Source: Actinomycetota bacterium
GTDB taxonomy: Bacteria; Actinomycetota; UBA4738
NCBI GenBank assembly: GCA_005888465.1
Contig: VAYJ01000131.1
Location: 1 to 8,381, forward strand
DNA: 8,381 nt
Direction: 5' to 3'
The notes below the pieces were generated by a model, which did not search any database, was not told the DNA's origin, and saw only the letters and a program-made list of their open reading frames with translations. The translations under genes were made by a program, and so were the position numbers. This document shows positions 1 through 6,962 of this stretch, one piece after another; position 1 is the first letter of the stretch; each line of letters opens with the position of its first letter.

Positions 1-933
1 AACTCCGCGTTCGCCATCTCCACGATGTTCATCGCGGTCCCGACCGGGGTGAAGATCTTCAACTGGATCGCGACGCTCTGGGGCGGCCAGATCAGCTTCA
101 AGGCGCCGCTCCTGTTCGCGGTCGGGTTCATCGCCATGTTCATCATCGGAGGGCTGTCCGGCGTCACCCACGCGGTGGTGCCGTCGGACTACCAGCAGAC
201 CGACACGTACTACATCGTGGCCCACTTCCACTACGTGCTCTTCGGCGGCGCGATCTTCGGGCTTTTCTCCGGGGTCTACTTCTGGTTCCCGAAGATCTCC
301 GGCCGGATGCTGTCGGATGCCCTCGGCAAGGCGCACTTCTGGCTGATGATCATCGGTTTCAACGTCACGTTCGGGCCGTTCCACATCCTCGGCCTCCAGG
401 GGATGCCCCGGCGCATCTACACCTACCCCGGCTATGCCGGCTGGAACTTCTGGAACATGGTCTCCACCATCGGGTCGTTCATGATCGCGGCCTCAATCGG
501 CATCTTCATCGTGAACGTCGTGCGGACGCTTCGCGGCCCGCGCACCGAGGAGGTCGATCCGTGGGACGCGCGGACCCTCGAGTGGGCCACGTCCTCGCCC
601 CCGCCGCCCTACAACTTCGAGGAGATCCCCATCGTCCACGACGTCGACGAGTTCTGGCACCGCAAGTACACGGAGGGCAAGGACGGCCGGCTGGTCCCGG
701 TGGTTGCGGGTGGGAGCGGCGAGGACGAGGCGCGTGGGCACGCGGGCGGCCACGGCATCCACATGCCGTCGCCGTCGTACTTCGCGGTGCTCGCTGCGCT
801 CGCGCTTCCGATCCTCGGCTACGGCGTGATCTTCCGCCAAGTGGTGCTCGACATCGACGGCGGCTTGCTCTTGCTCGCCGCGCTTTACGGCTGGGCGATG
901 GAGCCTCCCGCGGCCGAGGAGGCGCACGCATGA
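1..933 (+). CDS. ctaD: Cytochrome c oxidase subunit I, C-terminal part (partial at 5' end)
   Basis: Catalytic subunit of the aa3-type haem-copper oxidase, which reduces O2 to water and pumps protons in the cytoplasmic membrane. The window begins inside the gene; 310 codons remain in frame 1. Visible landmarks are the K-channel motif PTGVK (K codon 52-54, equivalent to bovine K319) and the haem-ligand motif VAHFHYV, whose histidine codons at 223-225 and 229-231 should bind haem a3 and haem a. Several membrane helices follow. A hydrophilic linker containing EWATSSPPPPYNF leads to an extra C-terminal part with a MPSPSYF motif (about 763-783) and two more hydrophobic segments, as in long actinobacterial/Chloroflexi-type subunit I. 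The TGA stop overlaps the next start as ATGA. Identification is secure. The CuB ligands and the first haem a ligand lie upstream of the window and cannot be checked. Confidence 0.97.
   Translation, partial: NSAFAISTMFIAVPTGVKIFNWIATLWGGQISFKAPLLFAVGFIAMFIIGGLSGVTHAVVPSDYQQTDTYYIVAHFHYVLFGGAIFGLFSGVYFWFPKISGRMLSDALGKAHFWLMIIGFNVTFGPFHILGLQGMPRRIYTYPGYAGWNFWNMVSTIGSFMIAASIGIFIVNVVRTLRGPRTEEVDPWDARTLEWATSSPPPPYNFEEIPIVHDVDEFWHRKYTEGKDGRLVPVVAGGSGEDEARGHAGGHGIHMPSPSYFAVLAALALPILGYGVIFRQVVLDIDGGLLLLAALYGWAMEPPAAEEAHA
916..922 (+). promoter_or_regulatory. Ribosome binding site of ctaE
   Basis: The purine stretch GAGGAGG lies inside the last codons of ctaD, 7 bases before the ATG at 930. It supports that ATG as the ctaE start rather than any start further upstream in the same frame. 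Confidence 0.7.
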
Positions 934-1538
934 GCGTCGCCCAGGCCCATGCCGCGCCGGCGCACGACACGAGCACGGGGCTTTCCCATGCGAAGGTGGC
1001 GGTCTGGACGTTCCTCGCCTCGGAGTGCCTCCTCTTCGGGGCGCTGATCTCGACGTTCCTGCTGTACCGGAGCCGAAGCCTCTCGGGTCCCACGCCAAGC
1101 CGCCATACCTACGACATCGTCTACACGTCGGTGAGCTCGTTCATCCTGCTCATGAGCAGCCTCACCATGGTCCTCGCGCTCGCCGCGATCCAGCGGGGCG
1201 ACCACCAGAAGCTCCGCGTCTGGCTCATGGCGACCGCCCTGCTCGGCATGTGCTTCATCTCCGGGCAGGTCTACGAGTTCACGCGGTTCGTGCAGGACGG
1301 CCTGACGATCAAGACGAACGTGTTCGGCTCGAGCTTCTTCCTGCTCACGGGGTTCCACGGCCTGCACGTCACCGTCGGCATCCTGATGCTGCTCTCGCTC
1401 TACCTGATGTCGCTCGACGGGCGCCTGCCGAGCAATCGTGCCGAGACCGTCGAGCTCGTGGGGCTCTACTGGCACTTCGTGGACATCGTTTGGATCGTCA
1501 TCTTCACGGTTGTCTACCTGATCCCGGCGGGGAAATAA
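930..1538 (+). CDS. ctaE: Cytochrome c oxidase subunit III
   Basis: Structural membrane subunit that stabilises subunit I and its proton-uptake path. The product is 202 aa, typical of bacterial subunit III lacking the first two helices. Five hydrophobic segments are visible at roughly residues 22-46, 63-87, 96-115, 133-160 and 178-198. Family motifs include ASE near residue 32 (the conserved membrane glutamate), TGFHGLHVTVG at 140-150 and GLYWHFVDIVWI at 178-189. The open frame extends upstream inside ctaD, but that stretch is an arginine-rich shadow. The ATG at 930 has a good Shine-Dalgarno sequence and overlaps the ctaD stop, which suggests translational coupling. The subunit IV gene follows after 5 bp. 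Confidence 0.97.
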   Translation: MSVAQAHAAPAHDTSTGLSHAKVAVWTFLASECLLFGALISTFLLYRSRSLSGPTPSRHTYDIVYTSVSSFILLMSSLTMVLALAAIQRGDHQKLRVWLMATALLGMCFISGQVYEFTRFVQDGLTIKTNVFGSSFFLLTGFHGLHVTVGILMLLSLYLMSLDGRLPSNRAETVELVGLYWHFVDIVWIVIFTVVYLIPAGK

Positions 1539-1543
1539 GGGCG

Positions 1544-1849
1544 ATGCAGGCCGAAGCCGAGTCCGAGCTCGCCCACCATCCGAGCCCGCGCGAGTACGTC
1601 AAGGTCGCGATCATCCTCGCCGTCGCGACCGGCGCGGAGGTTGGCCTCTTCTACATGAACCTCCCGCACGCGCTCTTCGTCCTGCTGCTCCTGTTCTTCG
1701 CAGCGATCAAGTTCAGCTTGGTGGTCCTGTGGTTCATGCATCTGCGCTTCGACAGCCAGATCTTCCGGCGGCTGTTCCTGCTTGGGCTCTCCCTCGCCAC
1801 CGCGGTGTATCTCATCGTGCTCTCGATCTTCGGGATCTTTCGGGGATGA
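1544..1849 (+). CDS. ctaF: Cytochrome c oxidase subunit IV (prokaryotic COX4 type)
   Basis: Small accessory membrane subunit of the oxidase, 101 aa. An N-terminal HPSPREYVKVAIIL segment is followed by three hydrophobic helices (about residues 19-37, 41-65 and 77-98). The second contains IKFSLVVLWFMHLRFD, which is characteristic of the prokaryotic COX4 family. The same frame is open far upstream inside ctaE, but only the ATG at 1544, 5 bp after the ctaE stop, gives a family-like N-terminus. Only a weak purine run (AAGGG) precedes it, so translation is probably coupled to ctaE. The stop overlaps the ctaG start as ATGA. Its biochemical role in bacteria is poorly defined, and assembly or stability is the usual assumption. 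Confidence 0.9.
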   Translation: MQAEAESELAHHPSPREYVKVAIILAVATGAEVGLFYMNLPHALFVLLLLFFAAIKFSLVVLWFMHLRFDSQIFRRLFLLGLSLATAVYLIVLSIFGIFRG

Positions 1850-2688
1850 GGCTTCCGCCCTGGCACGCGCACCCCGACGTGTGGCTGCTGATCGCGGCCA
1901 TCGAAGGTGGCTACCTATGGGCGATCCGTCGCGGCGGCGGGCCGGTCACCCGGCGCCAGGTGGTCACGTTCTCGACCGGCGTCGCGATCATGTGGATCGC
2001 GTCGGACTGGCCGGTGCACGACCTGGCCGAGCGCTACCTCCTGTCGGTGCACATGACCCAGCACCTCCTCCTGTCGCTCGTCGCGCCGCCGCTTCTGCTG
2101 CTCGGCATGCCGGCGTGGCTCCTGCGGCGCGTCGTGTCGCCCCGTCCGATCAATTGGTTGGTGCGCACCTTCGCCCGGCCGATTCTGGCGATCGTCCTGT
2201 TCAACCTGGTGATCGCCGTGTCGCACACCCCGGCCGTGATGAACGCCATGCTCGAGCACCATCCGTGGCACTTCGTGGGGCACGCCGCGCTCTTCGGCTC
2301 CGCGACGATCATGTGGTGGCCGGTGGTGAGCCCGCTCCCCGAGATGCCGACCCTCTCCTACCCGGCGAAGATGGTCTACCTGTTCGTCCAGTCGCTGCTG
2401 CCGACGATTCCCGCGTCGTTCCTGACGTTCGGGAGCACCCCCGTGTACGCGTTCTACACGCACGTGCCTCGTATCTGGGGCATCTCGGTCATGACCGACC
2501 AGCTGATCGCGGGTCTGACCATGAAGCTCGTCGGCGGCGCGATCCTCTGGGGCGTCATGTCGGTCGTCTTCTTCCGTTGGGCGGCGCTCGAGGACAAGGG
2601 TTGGGACGCGCTCGCGTGGCATGCGGTGGAGCGCGACGTCCGAACCGGGCTGCGACGCCGCGATCGTGAGGAGCTGGCGCCGAGGTGA
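1846..2688 (+). CDS. ctaG: CtaG-type cytochrome c oxidase assembly factor (first copy)
   Basis: Polytopic membrane protein of 280 aa in the Bacillus-type caa3 CtaG family, which is not the Cox11-type protein also called CtaG. The Bacillus protein is needed to form active caa3 oxidase. A role in supplying copper to the oxidase is generally inferred from its conserved histidines. Seen here: about seven hydrophobic segments, LLSVHMTQHLLL (His69, His73), SHTPAVMNAMLEHHPWHF around His127-His142, FGSATIMWWPV and the late TDQLIAGLTMKLVGG motif. The ATG at 1846 overlaps the ctaF stop. The longer open frame starting at 1729 would run inside ctaF and is rejected. The stop overlaps a GTG at 2685, the likely start of the next gene. 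A paralogue of the same length is encoded on the other strand at 4202-5044. Confidence 0.93.
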   Translation: MRLPPWHAHPDVWLLIAAIEGGYLWAIRRGGGPVTRRQVVTFSTGVAIMWIASDWPVHDLAERYLLSVHMTQHLLLSLVAPPLLLLGMPAWLLRRVVSPRPINWLVRTFARPILAIVLFNLVIAVSHTPAVMNAMLEHHPWHFVGHAALFGSATIMWWPVVSPLPEMPTLSYPAKMVYLFVQSLLPTIPASFLTFGSTPVYAFYTHVPRIWGISVMTDQLIAGLTMKLVGGAILWGVMSVVFFRWAALEDKGWDALAWHAVERDVRTGLRRRDREELAPR

Positions 2689-3619
2689 GCGTGACCGAAC
2701 AGGAACCGGCGCCGCCCGAGACCGACGGGCCGCCCGAGGGCGCGCGCTCGACAGGTCTGCCGCCCGTCCTGTACGGGTCCTCCTCGCGGTCTCGAGCCAG
2801 AAAGTCTCCCTGTTCGGGACCCATCTGGACGGCAAGGGTGTTGCGGCCGTGATCGCGCTCCTCGTCCCCGTCAACGTCCTCATCGGGGCGGCCCTCGTGG
2901 CCTACGGCGCACGGGTGCGGCGCCGGCCCGTTTCGTTCCCGCTCCTGATCTCCGCGGGGCTCGTCGTGATCGGCGCGGGCGTCGTGGCGCTGAACCTGAC
3001 CTCGACGGCATCGCCGGCGGGCCCAACCGGGGTCACCGTGTCGCTCGTGGCGCAGAACACCGCGTTCCAACCCACCACTCTCACCTTCCCGGCCGGGGCG
3101 CACGTGACCGTGAACTTCGACAACAAGGACGCACAGACGACGCACAATTTCGTGCTCTTCGGCGGGCCGGATGCGTCTTCTGCGGCCCTGTTCACCGGCA
3201 CGATCATCACCGGACCTGCCACGACGCAGTACACGTTTACTGCGCCGGGGCCCGGCACGTACTTCTTCCACTGCGAGGTACACCCGCAGCAGATGACCGG
3301 GACGGTCACGGTCACGGCGGCCGGTTCGCCGGGCGGGCTCGCGCTGACCGCGAAGAACCTGGTCTTCAGCCAGACGTCGCTCACGGCCGCCGCGGGGGGC
3401 CAGGTCACGATCCACTTCGTGAACGACGATCCCCAGACGCCGCACAACTTCGTGCTCTTCGCCGGCGCCGACGCCTCTGGCCCGCCGCTCTTCACCGGTG
3501 AAACGGTGACCGGCCCGGGCAGCACGAACTACACGTTCGCCGCGCCGCCGTCCGGGACGCACTTCTTCTATTGCCAGTTCCATCCGAGCACGATGCACGG
3601 GACGCTGACCGTCCCCTAG
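2685..3619 (+). CDS. Membrane-anchored protein with two tandem cupredoxin domains (apparent frameshift near the N-terminus)
   Basis: A copper protein probably exposed on the outer face of the membrane. It could carry electrons to the oxidase or handle copper. The main frame gives two hydrophobic helices (about 2840-2905 and 2939-2995) and then two cupredoxin domains. Each has a full type 1 copper set His, Cys, His, Met: codons 3143, 3272, 3281, 3293 and 3443, 3572, 3581, 3593. The main frame has no good start. From the GTG at 2685 (GTGA overlap with ctaG) a Pro/Glu-rich N-terminus, VSVTEQEPAPPETDGPPEG, is read in a different frame and stops at 2850-2852. A missing base around 2775-2805 would join the two. 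Alternatives are an in-frame GTG at 2849, giving a shorter protein that starts in the first helix, or starts at 2621 or 2666 inside ctaG, which give arginine-rich shadow sequence. Domain identity is secure; the start is not. Confidence 0.82.
3038..3616 (+). repeat. Tandem intragenic duplication of a cupredoxin domain, period 300 bp
   Basis: Two coding units (3038-3316 and 3338-3616) align without gaps over 93 residues, with about 51 identities by eye. All four copper-ligand codons sit exactly 300 bases apart in the two units. DNA similarity remains visible around the first His ligand, CACAAYTTCGTGCTCTTCG at 3143 and 3443. This indicates duplication within the gene rather than assembly from unrelated domains. 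Confidence 0.9.
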
Positions 3620-4170
3620 GATCGCCGTACCCAGTCCCGCCCGTCGAACACGAAGTCGGCGAACCCCACGATCGATTCGAGTCCGCCCTCCTGGCCGAGG
3701 ACGTCCGAGGGCATGAGCGTGCGGCGCGTACCTGCCCCCACGAGCCCCCAGCCCGCGAGCGGCCACCGGGGAGGACGTAGTGCCACGCAGTCGATCCAGG
3801 CAATCGCGAACGGCGCGCGCGCCGCATAGCCGACGACCAGCCCGTCAGGGCCGACGGTGAGGCCCGTTACGCGGGAGCGGATTCCACTCACTGCGATCGC
3901 CGTACCCGCGAGAGCGACGGGTGCTCCGGTGGGCCGGCTGGCCAGGATGAGGAGCAGCCCCCAAGCCACCATGCTCGCGCCCGCGAGCCCGGCGATGCGC
4001 GTGGTTGGGGAGGAGGTCGTGCACACGGGGGCCCGTCGAGGCGGCAACAGGCCGAGTCGCAGTGGCGTCGTCCGGTGCCACGATCGGAGGTCCACCGCCA
4101 GGAGCGAGCCGACGAGCCCGAGCCAAGCGGCGAACAAGCCCACCAGACCGACACGTATCCACGGGGACAT
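3616..4170 (-). CDS. Unrecognised small membrane protein with a possible PH-like C-terminal domain
   Basis: I do not recognise this 184 aa protein with certainty. Three hydrophobic segments are visible at about residues 6-27, 59-78 and 82-97. A soluble C-terminal half follows, with an alternating strand pattern (LTVGPDGLVVGY, then AIAWIDCVALR). This resembles the short PH-like domains of bacterial membrane proteins; that comparison is by eye only. The start is ATG at 4170 with no clear Shine-Dalgarno sequence. It lies 31 bp downstream of the second ctaG, so it is probably the last gene of the two-component operon. Its stop shares the CTAG at 3616-3619 with the converging cupredoxin gene. Arginine-rich open frames on the opposite strand look like shadows. 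Function is unknown; the context suggests a loose link to oxidase or envelope biology. Confidence 0.7.
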   Translation of the reverse strand: MSPWIRVGLVGLFAAWLGLVGSLLAVDLRSWHRTTPLRLGLLPPRRAPVCTTSSPTTRIAGLAGASMVAWGLLLILASRPTGAPVALAGTAIAVSGIRSRVTGLTVGPDGLVVGYAARAPFAIAWIDCVALRPPRWPLAGWGLVGAGTRRTLMPSDVLGQEGGLESIVGFADFVFDGRDWVRRS

Positions 4171-4201
4171 CGCCCGAGGGTAGCGGCGCCCTACGACACC
4201 G

Positions 4202-5044
4202 CTATCGGTGCGCGGACCCCTCCATCGCGCGCACGGCGAGGCGGTCCTCGGCGTCCAGCCAGTCGAACAGGACCTTGCCGAGCGCCGGAAGCATCACCAC
4301 CATGGCCGAGACCCACATGATCGCCCCGCCAAGGTGCTGATCGGCGAGCGCCGAGACGCCGATGCGCCCGCTCGCCCAGAGGTAGTGCGGGTACAGGACC
4401 CGGTCCGACCCATAGATGGCCAAGCCGAGGAAGGTCGTCACCGGCATTGCGGCGAAGAGGTACAGGATGCGTCCTGGGTGTAGGAGCCGCGTCGGCGACG
4501 GATCGACCGCAAGCACGGGCCACCAGAACAGCAGCGCGGCCGCCAGGTAGACGAGGTGCTCGAGCGCATGGACGCTCTGGCGCTCGAGCGCGAGCTCGTA
4601 CAGACCGGTGAAGTGAGTGCCCCACATCACGATGGCGAAGCCCGTCCAGGTGACGACGGGGTTGCCCAGGGCTCGGGCGACGCCGCTTCGGAGCGCTGGC
4701 CGGAGGAACCGCCTGCGCCTCAGAGGGTTCGTCGCGCGAAGGATGAGGGTGATCGGTCCGCCGAGGAGCAGCAAGGGTGCCGCGACCATCGTGATGAGGA
4801 TGTGCTGGACCATGTGCACCGACAGGAGCTGCTCAGCGTAGGTGTCGATCGGGGAGAGCAGGGACAGCGCCAGCACGCCCACGCCGGCGAGAAAGCAGGC
4901 CGTCCGCCGACCGGGGTTCGACTGGCCCCCGCCTCGCGAGACGAGGCGAACGCCCTGGAGGTAGCTACCCGCGAGGATCACGAGCCCGACGACGGAGGCC
5001 GGCGGGAACGTCCAGGCGAGCAGGACGTGTCGCGTCGAGGTCAC
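4202..5044 (-). CDS. ctaG: CtaG-type cytochrome c oxidase assembly factor (second copy)
   Basis: Second Bacillus-type CtaG, 280 aa, a polytopic membrane protein with about seven hydrophobic segments. Family features are LLSVHMVQHILI (His77, His81), WGTHFTGLYELAL (His144), SVHALEHLVYL (His159, His163), LLFWWPV and the late ALADQHLGGAIMW motif. It is clearly diverged from the first copy at 1846-2688, so this is not a recent duplicate. The start is GTG at 5044, overlapping the histidine kinase stop as GTGA. Translation is probably coupled and the gene belongs to the two-component operon. Assembly of, or copper supply to, a haem-copper oxidase is the inferred role. Being in a regulatory operon rather than directly beside structural genes suggests that its supply is conditional. 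Confidence 0.92.
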   Translation of the reverse strand: MTSTRHVLLAWTFPPASVVGLVILAGSYLQGVRLVSRGGGQSNPGRRTACFLAGVGVLALSLLSPIDTYAEQLLSVHMVQHILITMVAAPLLLLGGPITLILRATNPLRRRRFLRPALRSGVARALGNPVVTWTGFAIVMWGTHFTGLYELALERQSVHALEHLVYLAAALLFWWPVLAVDPSPTRLLHPGRILYLFAAMPVTTFLGLAIYGSDRVLYPHYLWASGRIGVSALADQHLGGAIMWVSAMVVMLPALGKVLFDWLDAEDRLAVRAMEGSAHR

Positions 5045-6162
5045 GGCGACGCCGGCTCGCGCACCGCGATCGCGGCGGCGCCGGCTCGCGGCCGGGGGCT
5101 CGGCGACTCCACGCCGGCGTCTCCCGCAGGCAGGACGAGCTCGAACGTGCTCCCTTCGCCCGGACGGCTTCGCACCGCGACCGATCCCCCGTGCGCCTCC
5201 GCAATGGCCTTCACGATCGAGAGGCCGAGCCCCACGCCACCCGACTCGCGGCTGCGGCCGGCATCCGCCCGTCCGAACCGGTCGAAGATCCGGTCCAGGT
5301 GCTCGGGCGCGATGCCCGGTCCCGAGTCGGAGACGGCGATCACGACGTTCCTGCCCGACCTGCGGGCCGACAGCTCGATCCTGTCCCCGGGCTCAGTGTG
5401 CTTCACCGCGTTCTCGATGAGCGAGTCGAGCGCGAGCGCGATGCGCTCCGAGTCGATCCGCACGCGCACCGGCGCGAGCTCGCCCACCTCCCAGCGCCTC
5501 GGCGTGGGCGTCCATCGCCGCAACACCTCGAGGACCAGAGCGTCGGCCTCGGTCGGCGTCATACGCAGGAAGTCGGGGTCCTCGACGGAGGCCAGGAGGA
5601 GCAGGCGCTCGGCCAGCCCGCGCAGCCGCATCAGCTCCTCGATCGCGATCGCCGCGTCATCGCGGATCACCGGATCGGTGACGGTTCGATGGATGAGCTC
5701 GATCTGGCCGAGGGCGACCGTGATCGGGGTGCGGAGCTCGTGGGACGCGTCCTGCACGAACCTGCGTTCGCGCTCGAGGAGCCGCAGGTTCGTCTCGGAG
5801 ACCTGTTCGATCTCACGCGTGGTGGCCAGTCGGCGACGCGCATGCCACATCATCGCGACGAACATCGCCGCCATGAGCGGCACCTCCGTGACTTCGTCGA
5901 TCGGCTGGAAGCCGCGCGCGACGTCGATCCCGATGGCCGCTGCCGTCGTCACCATCACCGCCCCCAGGGTCCACATCGTGGGCCGGACCTGCCACACCCG
6001 GAACCCGTACAGGAGGGTCAGGCTCACCCAGATGAAGTGGAACGGCACCGTCTCCCAATCTGGGAGCAGGAGCATGGCGACGAGGTTGAGGGCGGAAAAG
6101 GCGATCCATGCGGCGTCGACCCAATGTCGGCCGAAGCGCGCCTCGGCTGCCTCAGGCTGCAT
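5041..6162 (-). CDS. Membrane sensor histidine kinase
   Basis: Sensor of a two-component system, 373 aa. Four hydrophobic segments lie at about residues 14-33, 41-57, 63-81 and 94-108 with only short loops, so there is no sizeable extracytoplasmic sensor domain. The signal may be sensed within or at the membrane. The kinase core is complete: H-box FVQDASHELRTP with His141 as phosphorylation site, N-box SLIENAVKHT (Asn251), G1 VSDSGPGIAP, F-box RIFDRFGR and G2 GGVGLGLSIVK. The ATG at 6162 was chosen because it follows a purine-rich site and precedes the first helix. The open frame extends to 6396, but that part is a Ser/Arg-rich shadow of the regulator gene. It overlaps the regulator by 11 bp. 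Unlike CusS-type copper kinases, it lacks a large periplasmic domain, so the signal is undetermined. Confidence 0.94.
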   Translation of the reverse strand: MQPEAAEARFGRHWVDAAWIAFSALNLVAMLLLPDWETVPFHFIWVSLTLLYGFRVWQVRPTMWTLGAVMVTTAAAIGIDVARGFQPIDEVTEVPLMAAMFVAMMWHARRRLATTREIEQVSETNLRLLERERRFVQDASHELRTPITVALGQIELIHRTVTDPVIRDDAAIAIEELMRLRGLAERLLLLASVEDPDFLRMTPTEADALVLEVLRRWTPTPRRWEVGELAPVRVRIDSERIALALDSLIENAVKHTEPGDRIELSARRSGRNVVIAVSDSGPGIAPEHLDRIFDRFGRADAGRSRESGGVGLGLSIVKAIAEAHGGSVAVRSRPGEGSTFELVLPAGDAGVESPSPRPRAGAAAIAVREPASP

Positions 6163-6853
6163 CGACGCGGTACCCCTCTCCGCGGACCGTGATGACGGAA
6201 TCGGCGCCGAGCTTGGCCCGGAGCCGGCGGACGTAGACGTCCACGACGTTTGACTCGGGCTCGAAGTGATAGCCCCAGACCGCGGACAGGAGGCGCTCCT
6301 TCGACACCGTTCGGCCGGCGTTTCGCATGAGCTCGCGCAGGAGGAGGAACTCCCGCTCGGCGAGCGCCACGGGACCAGAGCCCGCGTCTGCCTCACGCCG
6401 GATCACGTCGAGCGACATCTTGCCGGTGGCCAGGCGGGTCGGCGTCACCCTCGCGGCGCTCCGCAGACGCGCGTGGACGCGGGCGAGGAGCTCATCGAAC
6501 GCGAAGGGCTTGGCCAGGTAGTCCTCGGCGCCCAGCTCGAGCGCCTTCACCTTCGATCCTGTTCCCGTGAGCGCCGAGAGCACCATGACGGCCTGTGCCG
6601 GCTTCCGCGCGAGGATGCCGCGCAAGACCGCCGTGCCGTCGAGCCCTGGCATCAACAGGTCGAGGATCACCAGGTCGAAGGGCTCGCCGACCGCGCGGCG
6701 AAGCCCCTGCGTCCCGTCGTCCGCGACCTCGACGCGGAATCCTTCGCCACGAAGTCCGCGCTGAACGAAGTTCAGGATTCGCGGTTCGTCGTCGATCACG
6801 AGGATCCGCGGTGCGGTCGGTGCCGGCGTCTGCGTCTGCGTGGAGGACTCCAT
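6152..6853 (-). CDS. OmpR/PhoB-family response regulator
   Basis: DNA-binding partner of the adjacent kinase. From the ATG at 6853 the product is 233 aa, the usual size for the family. The receiver domain starts with RILVIDDEPRILNFV. Asp65 in VILDLLMPGLDG is the expected phosphoacceptor, and Lys115 in LAKPFAFDELLAR is the conserved lysine. The C-terminal winged helix contains LAEREFLLLREL, GRTVSKERLLSAVWG, SNVVDVYVRRLRAKLG and ITVRGEGYRV. A GTG at 6904 would add 17 residues, but that stretch has a lower GC third position and overlaps a candidate promoter, and neither start has a clear Shine-Dalgarno site. The gene is first in its operon and divergent from the lipoprotein gene at 7077. Paired palindromes between them suggest autoregulation. 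Family assignment is firm, start choice moderate. Confidence 0.93.
   Translation of the reverse strand: MESSTQTQTPAPTAPRILVIDDEPRILNFVQRGLRGEGFRVEVADDGTQGLRRAVGEPFDLVILDLLMPGLDGTAVLRGILARKPAQAVMVLSALTGTGSKVKALELGAEDYLAKPFAFDELLARVHARLRSAARVTPTRLATGKMSLDVIRREADAGSGPVALAEREFLLLRELMRNAGRTVSKERLLSAVWGYHFEPESNVVDVYVRRLRAKLGADSVITVRGEGYRVDAA
6173..6180 (-). promoter_or_regulatory. Ribosome binding site that decides the histidine kinase start
   Basis: On the minus strand GAGAGGGG ends 10 bases before the ATG at 6162, inside the last codons of the response regulator gene. It favours that ATG over upstream starts in the same frame. Confidence 0.5.
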
Positions 6854-6881
6854 GGGGTCGCTCGAAGCGTGGTTGAGTCGC

Positions 6882-6910
6882 AGCGTAAGTCGGCGGTCTG
6901 TCACAGCGCA
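6882..6910 (-). promoter_or_regulatory. Candidate promoter of the two-component operon
   Basis: On the minus strand TTGCGC (6910-6905) and TACGCT (6887-6882) are separated by 17 bp, a weak match to a housekeeping promoter. Transcription would start near 6876, giving a short leader to the ATG at 6853. The palindrome at 6920-6933 would then be centred about 50 bp upstream of the start point. Single-site matches of this quality are common in GC-rich DNA, so this is tentative. Confidence 0.3.
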
Positions 6911-6919
6911 ACCGCCCGA

Positions 6920-6933
6920 TGACAGATCTGTAA
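6920..6933. promoter_or_regulatory. Palindromic operator, site 1 (CusR/CopR-box-like)
   Basis: TGACAGATCTGTAA contains the perfect 10-bp palindrome ACAGATCTGT and has one mismatch to the full symmetrical 14-mer. It fits the form TGACA-N4-TGTMA known for CusR/CopR-type copper response regulators. A further half-site, TCTGTCA, lies at 6897-6903. Binding by the neighbouring regulator is inferred. Confidence 0.5.
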
Positions 6934-6962
6934 GGTTCGACGGGCGCCCGCCACCCCGTTCA

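Noticed and set aside
2621..2688. Possible ATG start at 2621 (or GTG at 2666) for the cupredoxin protein
   Set aside because: Both lie inside ctaG coding sequence, lack a ribosome binding site and give an arginine-rich run with no resemblance to a signal or anchor.
2555..3766. Long - strand open frame of 403 codons
   Set aside because: It is antisense to the cupredoxin domains, rich in Arg and Gly, and has no recognisable domain.
3857..4183. + strand open frames across 3571-4340
   Set aside because: They are antisense to the small membrane protein and the end of ctaG, have Arg/Ser/Pro-rich composition and lack ribosome binding sites.
4556..6253. Long + strand open frame of 565 codons
   Set aside because: It lies antisense to ctaG and the histidine kinase, whose motifs are unambiguous. 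Its Ser/Arg-rich content is typical of a shadow frame in GC-rich DNA.
6163..6396. N-terminal extension of the histidine kinase up to 6396
   Set aside because: It would overlap the regulator's winged-helix coding region by over 230 bases and reads as Ser/Arg/Pro-rich sequence. The ATG at 6162 has a purine-rich site upstream.
6941..6950. Palindrome CGGGCGCCCG between the two operator sites
   Set aside because: It is a perfect 10-bp palindrome, but such G/C-only palindromes are frequent at this base composition. It matches neither operator nor a terminator, since no T-run follows.
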